64,000 nucleotides of DNA from assembly GCF_927798175.1 (NCBI RefSeq), contig NZ_CAKMMP010000017.1, positions 118,079 through 182,078 of the forward strand, written 5' to 3'. The notes beneath the pieces were generated by a model. That model ran no database searches and was not told the DNA's origin. It saw only the letters and a list, made by a program, of their open reading frames with translations. This DNA comes from Paenibacillus sp. JJ-223 (lineage in GTDB: Bacteria > Bacillota > Bacilli > Paenibacillales > Paenibacillaceae). The position numbers and the translations under genes are program-made. Shown in pieces: positions 33,540 through 42,188 of this stretch. Position 1 is the stretch's first letter. Each line of letters opens with the position of its first letter.

Positions 33540-35222
33540 TTGACGATGGGGCTCAAAGAACCAATCCATATCTTATTGGTAGATGACCGCCCCGAGAATT
33601 TGCTCGCGCTGGAGGCGGTTCTGGAGTCGGAGCGGTATAGCCTGGTTAAGGCAACTTCCGGAGAAGAAGCCCTTCGCTGCTTGCTAAAGGACGAATTCGC
33701 GGTCATCGTGCTCGATGTGCAGATGCCTGGGATGGACGGGATCGAGACGGCCCGGCTGATTAAAGCCAGGGATAAATCCAAGGATGTGCCGATTATTTTC
33801 ATTTCCGCCAACAGCAGGGAAGCCGAGCATCTGTTTGCAGGGTACTCTGCCGGAGCGATCGATTACATGGTGAAGCCGTTCATCCCGCAAATTTTGAAGT
33901 CCAAAATTGACGGATTCGTAGAAATGTTCATTTCGAACAAAAGGTTGAAAACACAGACGATGCTGCTGCACCAGAAAACGATGGAACTCGAACAAATGAA
34001 CCAAGAGCTGGTTCGCGCCAAAGAGGAGGCTGAAATCGCCGCGAAAGCCAAAACGGAATTCCTCGCGATGATGAGCCATGAAATTCGCACCCCCATGAAC
34101 GGAGTCATTGGCATGGTGGATCTGTTGATGGAAACCGAGTTGAAGGAAGATCAGAAGGAATATGCGGGGATTATACGGCGCAGCGCCGACACCCTCGTCA
34201 CCGTCATCAATGACATTCTTGATTTTACGAAAATGGATTCCGGCAAAATGGAGCTGGAGGAGCACCCGTTCGAGCTGCTTTCCTGCGTGCGCGAAGTGTT
34301 TGAATTTTTCACTGCGGAAGCCGGCAAAAAAAATCTGGAGCTGGATTACTTCATAGACGACGCCGTACCCAAACTGATTCAAGGCGATATGGCCCGGCTT
34401 CGCCAGGTGTTGATGAATCTCATCGCCAATGCGGTCAAATTCACCGATCAAGGCGGCATTTACCTCATCGTGTCAGTCAATGAAGAGTCAGACCAAGGGA
34501 TTACGCTGGAGTTTGCGGTGAAGGATACTGGAATCGGCATAGCACCGAATAAGGCCGAGCTGCTCTTCCAACCTTTTTCGCAGCTGGATACATCTATGAC
34601 GCGGAAATATGGGGGGACGGGACTTGGCCTTGCCATTTGCAAAACGCTGGTAGAAATGATGGGCGGCAGCATCCGCTATCTGGACACGGCTGAGAAACGG
34701 GGAGCTACGTTCGTATTCACGATTAGCGCGCGTCGTTATGAAGAAGACGAATCGTTCGTGGCAGGCGGCGAAGACCGGATGGAAGATGTACGAAAGGATG
34801 AGATGCATCCTGCTGTGCTCATCGTCGACGACCATCCGATCAATTTGAAGTTGATGTCCGTTATGCTCAGTAAAATAGGCCTGCGATCCGAAGTGGCCGA
34901 GAATGGGCAAAAGGCGCTGGACATGATTCAGGCTTCTCCCCGATACGACTACGTATTCATGGATCTGCAGATGCCTGTTATGGACGGGCTGGAATGCACC
35001 CGAAGGATCCGGGAAACGGTGCCACGGGATAAACAGCCGATCATCATTGCCATGACGGCCAACGTGATGGAAGGAGTTCAGCAGCGCTGTTTCAATGCCG
35101 GCATGGACGATTATATCAGCAAGCCTGTCAAACTAGGGAGCGTGAGAACGAAGCTGTCCCGATTTCAGGAACAACGTTTGAAGATCGAAACAGCCGCATC
35201 GGCGATGAACCAAGCGAATTGA
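33540..35222 (+). CDS. Soluble hybrid kinase, receiver-HisKA-HATPase-receiver
   Basis: A 560-residue protein without membrane segments. The N-terminal receiver has Asp59 (VLDVQMPGMDG), then a coiled linker, HisKA with His180 (MMSHEIRTPMNG), a HATPase (NLIANAVKFTD, DTGIGI, GGTGLGLAICKTL) and a C-terminal receiver with Asp475 (FMDLQMPVMDG). It could take phosphate from RsbK and pass it on. Eleven bases separate it from the methyltransferase gene. The TTG start at 33540 is seven bases from AGGGGG; ATG 33546 is also possible. It has no exact counterpart in the B. cereus module as I know it. Confidence 0.88.
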   Translation: MTMGLKEPIHILLVDDRPENLLALEAVLESERYSLVKATSGEEALRCLLKDEFAVIVLDVQMPGMDGIETARLIKARDKSKDVPIIFISANSREAEHLFAGYSAGAIDYMVKPFIPQILKSKIDGFVEMFISNKRLKTQTMLLHQKTMELEQMNQELVRAKEEAEIAAKAKTEFLAMMSHEIRTPMNGVIGMVDLLMETELKEDQKEYAGIIRRSADTLVTVINDILDFTKMDSGKMELEEHPFELLSCVREVFEFFTAEAGKKNLELDYFIDDAVPKLIQGDMARLRQVLMNLIANAVKFTDQGGIYLIVSVNEESDQGITLEFAVKDTGIGIAPNKAELLFQPFSQLDTSMTRKYGGTGLGLAICKTLVEMMGGSIRYLDTAEKRGATFVFTISARRYEEDESFVAGGEDRMEDVRKDEMHPAVLIVDDHPINLKLMSVMLSKIGLRSEVAENGQKALDMIQASPRYDYVFMDLQMPVMDGLECTRRIRETVPRDKQPIIIAMTANVMEGVQQRCFNAGMDDYISKPVKLGSVRTKLSRFQEQRLKIETAASAMNQAN

Positions 35223-35244
35223 ATTGTTTTCCATTGGACAGGTT

Positions 35245-35270
35245 GTTTCATCCGGCCGCAATTCGGTTAT
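35245..35270 (+). promoter_or_regulatory. Sigma-B-type promoter before rsbV
   Basis: GTTTCA at 35245-35250, 14 bases, GGTTAT at 35265-35270, close to GTTTAA/GGGTAT. It lies 38 bases before rsbV, where the autoregulated sigma-B promoter sits in B. subtilis. Confidence 0.65.
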
Positions 35271-35307
35271 TAGGTAAGGAAACCATTAATCAGGAGAGAG
35301 ATGTCTA

Positions 35308-35643
35308 ATGAATACAAATAAAAACGAGAAATTTAATGCAAGAACCGAGATACAGGATGGCGTATGCACCGTTTATTTGACGGGTGAACTGGATTTGTCG
35401 GTTGCTCCTGAATTTCGCCTGGTGATGGAACCGCTGGTCGTGAACCAGGATCAGGACTTGATCATCAACATGAAAGATTTGAACTACATCGACAGTACGG
35501 GGATCGGTATCCTGTTATCGGTATTGAAGGCACGGCACGGCAAAGGTTGTTTCGAGGTACGGGACGTTCCGACGCAGATTCAGAAGCTGTTCGATATGAC
35601 GGGCATTGCCAAGTTCTTTGTTTCCCAGAAGAATCTCCAATAG
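35308..35643 (+). CDS. rsbV: Anti-sigma factor antagonist RsbV
   Basis: A single STAS domain of 111 residues. Ser63 in the NYIDSTGIGILLSVL motif is the expected site of phosphorylation by RsbW. When dephosphorylated by the PP2C enzyme it binds RsbW and frees sigma-B. The ATG follows CAGGAGAG. It is first of three genes, rsbV-rsbW-sigB, with its own sigma-B-type promoter. Confidence 0.93.
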   Translation: MNTNKNEKFNARTEIQDGVCTVYLTGELDLSVAPEFRLVMEPLVVNQDQDLIINMKDLNYIDSTGIGILLSVLKARHGKGCFEVRDVPTQIQKLFDMTGIAKFFVSQKNLQ

Positions 35644-35661
35644 GAAAGGATCGAAAAAGGA

Positions 35662-36114
35662 ATGAATGCAGAAGTTCAGAGAATTACTTTAAATTTGCCT
35701 GCGACGGCTGAGTATGTTGATATCGTAAGGTTGAATCTTTATGGCGTGGCGTCCAAAATGGGTTTCTCTTACGAGGATATTGAAGATATGAAGGTAGCCG
35801 TATCCGAGGCGTGCAACAATTCCGTATTGTATGCCTACGCGCATGAGGGCGGCATGGTCGAAGTTGTGTTTGAAGTGGATCAGGAAAAGCTGGCCATCAC
35901 GGTCAAAGACGAAGGAGAAAGCTTTACTCACGTAAACCCGGCTGTTTCGCGCGCAGGCCTTCACAACACGCATCTGGAGGATGCTCAGGTAGGGGGCCTC
36001 GGCTTTTATTTGATGCAGGCCCTAATGGATGACGTAAGCGTGGAAAGCGAAGCGGGGAAAGGCACCAAGGTCATCCTTGTCAAACGCCTTGCAAGAAGTG
36101 AGGAGAAAGTATGA
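35662..36114 (+). CDS. rsbW: Anti-sigma factor and serine kinase RsbW
   Basis: A GHKL-type kinase of 150 residues that binds sigma-B and phosphorylates RsbV. The ATP-binding features are AVSEACNNSVLYAY (N box), KDEGESF (G1) and GLGFYLMQALMDDV (G2). It follows rsbV by 18 bases and overlaps sigB by four bases (ATGA), the coupled order seen in Bacillus. Confidence 0.94.
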   Translation: MNAEVQRITLNLPATAEYVDIVRLNLYGVASKMGFSYEDIEDMKVAVSEACNNSVLYAYAHEGGMVEVVFEVDQEKLAITVKDEGESFTHVNPAVSRAGLHNTHLEDAQVGGLGFYLMQALMDDVSVESEAGKGTKVILVKRLARSEEKV

Positions 36115-36881
36115 GCGAAAAAGTGACTCCTCCAGAGTCCATGTCTGAATCCGTCGGTTTGATCTGGGAATATCAGCAGACCAAGGATAACGAGATCGCA
36201 ACCGTCCTTGTCCGCAAATACGAACCGATGGTCAAAATGGCGGCCGGAAAAATCGCGCGAAACCGCCCTGATCTGTATGAGGATCTGTATCAGACGGGAC
36301 AAATGGCTTTAATTCGGTTGCTGCAGCAATACGATATCAATTTGGGCGTGCCTTTCGAACCGTATGCCATGAAGAGCATGATCGGGCACATGAAAAACTA
36401 TTTGCGGGACAAGTCGTGGTACATCCAGGTTCCAAGGCGGATTAAGGAGAAAGGTGCCTTGGTCCAACATGCGATCGATGAGTTGACCGTCAAGATGGAG
36501 CGATCGCCAAGCGTGGAGGAAATTGCGGAGTATCTCGATTTGTCTCCCGAGGAAACCATCGAAGTGTTGGCAGGCCGGGAATGTTACCACTATGTATCTC
36601 TCGATTCCCCGTTGTCCCAAGACGAGAGCGCGGCAACGTTGGGCGAGCTGATCAGCACGGATGCCAATGACTTCGATTCCGTGGAGAAACGCATGGACCT
36701 GCAGCAGGCACTGGGACAACTGAAAGAGCAGGAGCAGAAAGTATTGATATTGGCATTCCAGGATGGACAGTCGCAGCGGGCCATTGCGCAGAAGCTGGGT
36801 GTATCCCAGATGAGCGTCTCTCGGATCCAGAAGAGGGCGACCGAAAAATTAAAACAAATCATGTCCAACACACCGCTGTGA
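36111..36881 (+). CDS. sigB: RNA polymerase sigma factor SigB
   Basis: A 256-residue alternative sigma factor of the SigB/F/G group, with region 2 (DLYEDLYQTGQMALIRLLQQ, PYAMKSMIGHMKNYLRD), region 3 (RSPSVEEIAEYLDLSPEE) and region 4 (QSQRAIAQKLGVSQMSVSRI). It directs the general stress regulon. SigF or SigG identity is less likely because the anti-sigma pair is RsbV/RsbW-like and the upstream genes are environmental sensors rather than spoIIA genes. Its ATG overlaps the rsbW stop. A hairpin terminator follows. Confidence 0.92.
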   Translation: MSEKVTPPESMSESVGLIWEYQQTKDNEIATVLVRKYEPMVKMAAGKIARNRPDLYEDLYQTGQMALIRLLQQYDINLGVPFEPYAMKSMIGHMKNYLRDKSWYIQVPRRIKEKGALVQHAIDELTVKMERSPSVEEIAEYLDLSPEETIEVLAGRECYHYVSLDSPLSQDESAATLGELISTDANDFDSVEKRMDLQQALGQLKEQEQKVLILAFQDGQSQRAIAQKLGVSQMSVSRIQKRATEKLKQIMSNTPL

Positions 36882-36920
36882 CCAGAGCGTTTGCACAGTT
36901 GGCGAGATGGAGGGTATAAG

Positions 36921-36961
36921 AAAGGACACGTCATTCCGCATCATGGAAGCGTGTCCTTTTT
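36921..36961 (+). terminator. Terminator after sigB
   Basis: AAAGGACACG at 36921-36930 pairs with CGTGTCCTTT at 36950-36959, followed by more Ts. Confidence 0.88.
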
Positions 36962-37010
36962 GGAGCTGCAAACCGATGAACGAACAGGAATGCGATACGG
37001 GAGTGATTGT

Positions 37011-38021
37011 ATGAACAAGGAGAAGGCAAAGCCGGAATTCAGGCGGGACAGGCAATTTTTTTCGAACAACTGGGAGTGGTGGGATTGGGTTGCTACAGAC
37101 GAGGACGGCTTGCGGGATGCATTGGACGATCTCATTGAAATATATCCCGAGATGCAGCACTGGCTGCGCAAAATTCCCGAAGTAAAATCCAACTATTTGT
37201 CCGTCCGTTTCATGAATGGAACAGTACCGGTCATTTTCGGATCGTTGTTGTATGCGGTCAAGAATGAGAGAGCCAGCGAGCGTCAGGAGTACCAAATGTA
37301 TTTTTATATGGATCGGGGCAGGCTGTTTACGCTCAATTTGGACGATAACACCAGGGGAATCATGTGCACCGGCGAACGTGCAGCGATGCTGCAGCAAGCC
37401 AAGGATGCACGGGAAGGCATGTTCATTTTGTTCAGGGCGATCCTGCATTATTACCATGTCGGGATGGATCAATTCGAAATGAACCTGCGCGGGTTGGAAC
37501 GCAAAATGGAATCGCGCAACAACCGAACTTTAATGGACCAGATCCTTGCTGCACGTTTTGAACTGCTATATTGGAGCAACCATTTTATCCCTTTTGCAGA
37601 GTTGATCGCTGCATCCAGGGAGGCCTTTCTGGAGGAGCTGGAAGAGAGTCGATTCTTTCGCCAATTGGCATACCGGGTCGAACGAATGGATGGCCTGTTC
37701 AAGCATTACGAAAAGGAGATAGACACCTTGATTTCCATCGACAATGCGGCTTCAGGCATACGCGGAAATGAAATTATGAAAACGCTGACGATCGTGACTT
37801 CGGTTTGCACGCCGGCAACCGTAGCGGGAGCTGTGTGGGGCATGAACTTTGAAAATTTGCCTTTCATCGATAAAACTTGGGGAGTCGTTTTGATCATTGC
37901 GCTCATTTTGGCCAGCATGGCAGGGATGTACGGATGGATGATGATGAGAGGATGGACGGGAGATTTGCTGAAAGGGGAATCCTCCCGACCCACGGCGGAG
38001 GATACCGATAAACGCCGTTAA
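37011..38021 (+). CDS. CorA-family divalent cation transporter
   Basis: A 336-residue CorA/YfjQ-like protein for Mg or similar ions. The large N-terminal cytoplasmic domain is followed by a long helix (FRQLAYRVERMDGLFKHYEK) and two C-terminal membrane helices with the family signature GMNFENLP at the pore. The second helix is WGVVLIIALILASMAGMYGW. ATG 37011 follows GGGAG by seven bases; longer in-frame starts lie in the sigB terminator. The last codons overlap an 11-bp inverted repeat (37981-38033). Confidence 0.88.
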   Translation: MNKEKAKPEFRRDRQFFSNNWEWWDWVATDEDGLRDALDDLIEIYPEMQHWLRKIPEVKSNYLSVRFMNGTVPVIFGSLLYAVKNERASERQEYQMYFYMDRGRLFTLNLDDNTRGIMCTGERAAMLQQAKDAREGMFILFRAILHYYHVGMDQFEMNLRGLERKMESRNNRTLMDQILAARFELLYWSNHFIPFAELIAASREAFLEELEESRFFRQLAYRVERMDGLFKHYEKEIDTLISIDNAASGIRGNEIMKTLTIVTSVCTPATVAGAVWGMNFENLPFIDKTWGVVLIIALILASMAGMYGWMMMRGWTGDLLKGESSRPTAEDTDKRR

Positions 38022-38047
38022 GGTCGGGAGGAGCAGGAGGTTTGCAA

Positions 38048-38419
38048 TTACTTTTTGTAATCGTCGATGTAACTGAGAAGATCGGCAATGTATTGCCCGA
38101 TAATCGGCATGTTCACAAACTGGCTCAGGATCAAGCCAAGCAGACCCAGAAACACAAACGTGCCGAGCGTAAGCCCGAGCCCCCGGGATAAACCGGCGGT
38201 AAAATTGGTGATGATGCGTTTTTTCGGATTGGAGTAGTTTTCAATGATATCTTTGATCTGGGACTTTTCGAGACTGTCCGCAATTTGGTCCAACCGTGTG
38301 TTCAGCTTCTTGACTTCATGTCTCAGCTCAAAGGGGTGATCTGCCGTGTCATACAGCCGTGGCGCGTTGCCTGGCTCCTGATGGCGAGGAGCCTTTCCGT
38401 TAATCGTAACTTTGTTCAT
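38048..38419 (-). CDS. DUF5665-type membrane protein
   Basis: A 123-residue protein with a helical polar N-terminal half (ELRHEVKKLNTRLDQIADSL), an amphipathic region (SNPKKRIITNFTAGLSRGLG) and one or two C-terminal membrane helices (TLGTFVFLGLLGLILSQF). It fits DUF5665 domain proteins. The ATG follows GAGGAGGAT. The function is unknown; it lies next to the YtxH gene in the same direction. Confidence 0.75.
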   Translation of the reverse strand: MNKVTINGKAPRHQEPGNAPRLYDTADHPFELRHEVKKLNTRLDQIADSLEKSQIKDIIENYSNPKKRIITNFTAGLSRGLGLTLGTFVFLGLLGLILSQFVNMPIIGQYIADLLSYIDDYKK

Positions 38420-38469
38420 CGCTAATCCTCCTCATCCTACAACGAATCGTTTCTTCGCATTCCGCAACG

Positions 38470-38498
38470 GAAATAAGCCAGCTGGAGTCCAGCTGGCT
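38470..38498 (-). terminator. Terminator after the YtxH gene
   Basis: AGCCAGCTGG pairs perfectly with CCAGCTGGCT around a 3-base loop. On the minus strand it is followed by TTATTT. Confidence 0.85.
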
Positions 38499-38522
38499 GA
38501 GGTAGCTTTCGTTCCAGGATTA

Positions 38523-38930
38523 TTACATGCTGGTCGAATTAAGCTCCTTGCGCGTATCTTCCTTCGCATCCTCCGCAGCGGCTGCCACCTGGCTGGTAGC
38601 TTTGGTTGCTTCCTCGGCAACGTCTGCAGAAGCCTTGCGAACGGAGTCCATGACCTCGTCGCGTCCTTGGCTGACCGTTTTGGCCAAGTCCGACGTTTTG
38701 GAAGAAACGGTTTTGGCCAGCTCGGTTGCCTTGTCGCTGACAACCGCGGCAACTTCCTTCGTACGGTCGGTCACGATGCCGACTTTTTCGCTGAGTTCGC
38801 CGCGCAGCTCGCGTCCTGGTTTTGGCGCGAACAGGAGCGCAGCCGCCGCGCCCAACAGGCCCCCGATGAACAAACCTTTGGCAAAGGTCGAACCGCTCTG
38901 TACAGGATATTGTTCTTCAGCTTTATTCAT
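38523..38930 (-). CDS. YtxH-domain general stress protein
   Basis: A 135-residue protein with one N-terminal membrane helix (FAKGLFIGGLLGAAAALLFAP) followed by PKPGRELR, the YtxH hallmark, and a long Ala/Lys/Glu-rich helical tail with repeats like SDKATELAKTVSSKTSDLAK. YtxH proteins are sigma-B-linked stress proteins in B. subtilis; no good sigma-B promoter was found upstream here. ATG 38930 follows AAGGAG by nine bases; GTG 38939 abuts it. Confidence 0.85.
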   Translation of the reverse strand: MNKAEEQYPVQSGSTFAKGLFIGGLLGAAAALLFAPKPGRELRGELSEKVGIVTDRTKEVAAVVSDKATELAKTVSSKTSDLAKTVSQGRDEVMDSVRKASADVAEEATKATSQVAAAAEDAKEDTRKELNSTSM

Positions 38931-39109
38931 GTCAATCACTCCTTCTTCGAAATTGAACGATAACGTTAAAGGGACGAACCAATCTTGTCTGACATTGCAA
39001 CGAATCGTCTATCAACGTTGGCTTACTCGTATATAAACACGGGGAAGGCGGGATGAAACAGCCGGAGGGAGTCTCCTTTACCTGAAATAGGCTTCCTCCG
39101 CGAAATGGA

Positions 39110-39793
39110 TTAGGACAGTGACCGCTTGATCCCTTGCGTCATGCACAACATCCATGCCAGTCCGGCAGCATAACCGGCCATGATGTCTGTCGGAAAATGA
39201 ACACCCAGCATAATCCGGCTACATCCAAGCAATGCAATGAAGGTCGTTCCGCAGGCGATGGGCAGGAGGATGCTTTTGGACTGCCTCTGGCGTTCAATGG
39301 CCCAGATGATGAACAGCATGCCGTAAAATCCCATGGCGATCATGGCATGTCCGCTCGGAAAGCTGAATCCGGTTACGGTCGACAGATGTTCAAGCTCCGG
39401 CCTGTCTTTCCGAAATATGGACTTGAGCCCCGTATTTAAAATCCACATCATCGCAAAGCTGCCTAACACCGCATATCCATAAATGAGGAACCGGGCTGTG
39501 CGTTTTCCAAAGAACAGCAGAAATAACACGATTGCGATCACGGTCGTGATCTTGAATGAACCTAGGGAACTGATCAACGAAATCGTTGGAAGCAGCCGCA
39601 GGCGGGATTCCGAATGCAAGTACAAAAGCTGCTGGATGCGATTGTCCCAGCTCATAATGGTTTCGGTTCCCAACAAGGCTCCGATCGCGGCGATCAAGAT
39701 GACGGACAGCGAGCTGGCAGCAATGGCGTAAACGCCCCATAGAAGCAGCGGAAACGAAGAGCCTGACGGAAATGCATACATTTTGCGGAGCAT
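39110..39793 (-). CDS. PAP2-family membrane phosphatase
   Basis: A 227-residue integral membrane phosphatase of the PAP2 type, acting on lipid phosphates such as undecaprenyl pyrophosphate or phosphatidic acid. The three catalytic motifs are intact: KSIFRKDRP, FPSGHAM and SRIMLGVHFPTD. About six membrane helices are visible. ATG 39793 follows AAAGGAGG. It is a single gene, and the substrate is not fixed by context. Confidence 0.9.
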   Translation of the reverse strand: MLRKMYAFPSGSSFPLLLWGVYAIAASSLSVILIAAIGALLGTETIMSWDNRIQQLLYLHSESRLRLLPTISLISSLGSFKITTVIAIVLFLLFFGKRTARFLIYGYAVLGSFAMMWILNTGLKSIFRKDRPELEHLSTVTGFSFPSGHAMIAMGFYGMLFIIWAIERQRQSKSILLPIACGTTFIALLGCSRIMLGVHFPTDIMAGYAAGLAWMLCMTQGIKRSLS

Positions 39794-39961
39794 GGTGACG
39801 CCTCCTTTGATGTCGAATGGAGAAATGTTACCCGGCACCGGGGTGCGGTATCGCAAAAAAACTGTAAAAACGGCGCATTTGTACTATACTATCTAAAGAT
39901 ATCCCATGCGGCGTTTAGACGCAAAGCAGAGATGAAACGAAAGCATAAAGGAGAGACTCGC

Positions 39962-40972
39962 ATGGAGAGTGCTTTGTTGATTAAAGAATATCGGGCCGGC
40001 GTCATGGAATGCGCCCATTATGGACACATAAGCATCACGGATGAGAATGGCCGGGTCGTTTACTCGGCGGGCGATCCTCATTTCAGAGCATTTACCCGTT
40101 CGTCGGCGAAGCCGTTTCAGGCGATTCCGGGAATCCGGGCGGGAATGGCCGAACACTATGGGCTGACTGCCCGCGAGATCGCCATCATGGCATCTTCCCA
40201 TCGCTCAGAGCCTGAACACATCCAGGTGTTGGGGCAATTGTCGCACAAAATCGGTCTGGGCGAGGAGTGCCTGATTTGCGCCCCAAGCTATCCATTGAAT
40301 GAAGAGAGCCGGAATCAATGGTTGCGGGATCAGGGAGAAAAACGGCGGATTTTGCATAATTGCTCAGGCAAGCATTTGGGAATTCTGGGGTACAGCCAGA
40401 TGAAACAAGTGGATCTGGGCACCTATGCAGAGCCCGAACATCCTGTGCAGCGCGAAATTTTGCAGACGCTGTCCGAGTTGGCCGGCATTGAACAGCATGA
40501 CATCAAATTGGGGACGGATGGCTGCGGCTTTCCGGTATTTTCGCTGCCGCTGTCGGCACTCGGCCAAGCATACTTGAAGCTGGCCTGTCCCGACCTGATC
40601 AAGGATGAAGCGACCCGGCGCGCCGTGGAAACCATCACGTCGGCCATGCACCAGCATCCATTGATGGTGGGTGGAACCGATCGCGTGGATTCGGTACTGC
40701 TGGAAGACGAGAACATCGTAGCCAAGGGCGGATTCAAAGGCGTATTTGGCTTTGCGCTTAAGAAGGAGAGACTGGGCATCACGTTTAAGGTGCTGGACGG
40801 CTCCGAGGAAGAATGGGCATGGATTGTCCAGTCCATCCTGCGGCAAATCGGCTATGCCAACACAAAGCTGCTCGACCGTCTGTCAGAAGCATACCCATTA
40901 GACATCCGCAATGACGCCGGGACTATCGTTGGCAGAGCGGAAGCCGAGTTTGTGCTGACTGGCCTGAAATAA
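39962..40972 (+). CDS. L-asparaginase, Rhizobium-type (asparaginase II family)
   Basis: A 336-residue cytoplasmic asparaginase of the thermolabile Rhizobium-type family (PF06089), hydrolysing asparagine to aspartate and ammonia. Conserved stretches include FTRSSAKPFQAIP, SSHRSEPEHI, LHNCSGKHLGIL, GTDGCGFPVFSLPL and GGTDRVDS. It is unrelated to the AnsA/AnsB fold. ATG 39962 follows AAAGGAGAG. A TATACT -10 element lies at 39885-39890. It is a single gene ended by a terminator. Confidence 0.9.
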   Translation: MESALLIKEYRAGVMECAHYGHISITDENGRVVYSAGDPHFRAFTRSSAKPFQAIPGIRAGMAEHYGLTAREIAIMASSHRSEPEHIQVLGQLSHKIGLGEECLICAPSYPLNEESRNQWLRDQGEKRRILHNCSGKHLGILGYSQMKQVDLGTYAEPEHPVQREILQTLSELAGIEQHDIKLGTDGCGFPVFSLPLSALGQAYLKLACPDLIKDEATRRAVETITSAMHQHPLMVGGTDRVDSVLLEDENIVAKGGFKGVFGFALKKERLGITFKVLDGSEEEWAWIVQSILRQIGYANTKLLDRLSEAYPLDIRNDAGTIVGRAEAEFVLTGLK

Positions 40973-41085
40973 GGCAAGAATCGAAAGCTGGCTTGGCGGG
41001 GAGGGTTGAAACACCGGACGAACGTTCAAATTTTTGCTGATCGCAGCAGCATGCTCCTGCTTTTGAGCACCCCGCTGCATGCCAA

Positions 41086-41129
41086 GAGGACCTGTTTGCC
41101 CATAAAAGGGGCGAACAGGTCCTCATTTT
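41086..41129 (+). terminator. Terminator after the asparaginase gene
   Basis: GAGGACCTGTT pairs with AACAGGTCCTC with an inner GCCC/GGGC stem, followed by ATTTTG. Confidence 0.88.
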
Positions 41130-41159
41130 GTGATCGTGTGAGAAAATGGTGCGGTATGA

Positions 41160-41384
41160 TCAGGCTTTGCGGAGTTTTCCGAGCTCGGACGCAACGGCCT
41201 CCACTTCGGAGATGCTCAAATGCTCCTTGCCCATGACCATTTCGTACAGGTCAAACAAATCCTCATACTTGTCCAGCGGGAAGGCAGAGGCCTGCATGGC
41301 AGCTCCGCTGGCCATCCGCAGTTTGTTTTTGATCGCTTCAATCATATATTCGATATTTTCCGCACTCGCTTGCGTCAGATCCAT
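41160..41384 (-). CDS. DUF1128 small protein
   Basis: A 74-residue soluble protein: NIEYMIEAIKNKLRMAS, then FPLDKYEDLFDLYEMVMGKE and SISEVEAVASELGKLRK. This is the pattern of DUF1128, conserved in Bacillales and of unknown role. The ATG follows AAGGGATGAA. Confidence 0.8.
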   Translation of the reverse strand: MDLTQASAENIEYMIEAIKNKLRMASGAAMQASAFPLDKYEDLFDLYEMVMGKEHLSISEVEAVASELGKLRKA

Positions 41385-41538
41385 CGTTATTGTTCATCCC
41401 TTCCGTATCGAAAGCTCTTGTCATTGTATCATGACGTGCTGACGGAGGCCAATGCTTTTGCGGCGAATCTGGGCTTCGGTTACAATGGATGGCAGAACAA
41501 ACATCGCGGAACATGCATGTGCAAAGGAGAGAAGCGTA

Positions 41539-42081
41539 GTGCCTACGTATAAAAGGGAATGGATTCGCGGACAGGGCCGGAATCCCCGCAAGGGAGTGCC
41601 CGGGAACGAGCTGTTCTTCTTTTTCAGCGATATTTATAAGCAGCATCCACCGGATGAGGTCACTTTTGCGTGCATCGGAACCGATCGTTCCACAGGGGAT
41701 GCTCTCGGGCCGTTGACCGGAACCTATCTCGTCGAACGCGGGATGGCTCATGTCGTGGGAACGTTGGCATCTCCTTGTGATGCCGATACGCTGGAAAAAA
41801 GACTGGCTCTGATTCCGGCCAATCATGCCATCGTTGCGATTGACGCCTGCTTGGGACCAAGAGAGGCGATAAATACCTATTTTCTTTCGGATCAACCGCT
41901 GCTTCCGGCCGAGTCGGTTGGCGGAAAGCTGCCACCGGTTGGGCAATACAGCATTGCGGCCGTCGTCAATGCGAATGGTCCCAGGCCCTATTCAATTCTG
42001 CAGATGACTTCGCTTCACCTGGTCATGGGCATGGCCCAAACGATTGCCGAAGCGGCAGCCGATGCTGCGAGACGGCGTTAG
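41539..42081 (+). CDS. yyaC: Spore protease-like protein YyaC
   Basis: A 180-residue protein of the YyaC family, related to the GPR spore protease fold. Conserved parts are FACIGTDRSTGDALGPLTGT, TLASPCDADTLEKRL and AIDACLGP. It is a sporulation-associated protein in B. subtilis of unclear activity. GTG 41539 is seven bases after AAGGAGAG, and longer in-frame starts lack such a site. It is evidence that the host makes endospores. Confidence 0.9.
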   Translation: MPTYKREWIRGQGRNPRKGVPGNELFFFFSDIYKQHPPDEVTFACIGTDRSTGDALGPLTGTYLVERGMAHVVGTLASPCDADTLEKRLALIPANHAIVAIDACLGPREAINTYFLSDQPLLPAESVGGKLPPVGQYSIAAVVNANGPRPYSILQMTSLHLVMGMAQTIAEAAADAARRR

Positions 42082-42188
42082 CTGTTTCATCCGTTCCTTC
42101 AGGGGCTTAATGATTAACAGCTTGAATACATGGAAATGGGTTATAATGGATGTCATAAACGATACGCGCAGAAGGAGAGGAACGAACA

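Noticed and set aside
36111..36881. Sporulation sigma factor SigF instead of SigB
   Set aside because: The cluster has a receiver-PP2C phosphatase and hybrid kinases upstream and a sigma-B-type promoter, not the spoIIA context; the sigma regions alone do not exclude it fully.
36891..37010. Longer N-terminus for the CorA-like protein
   Set aside because: The added codons lie in the sigB terminator hairpin; ATG 37011 has a well-placed GGGAG site.
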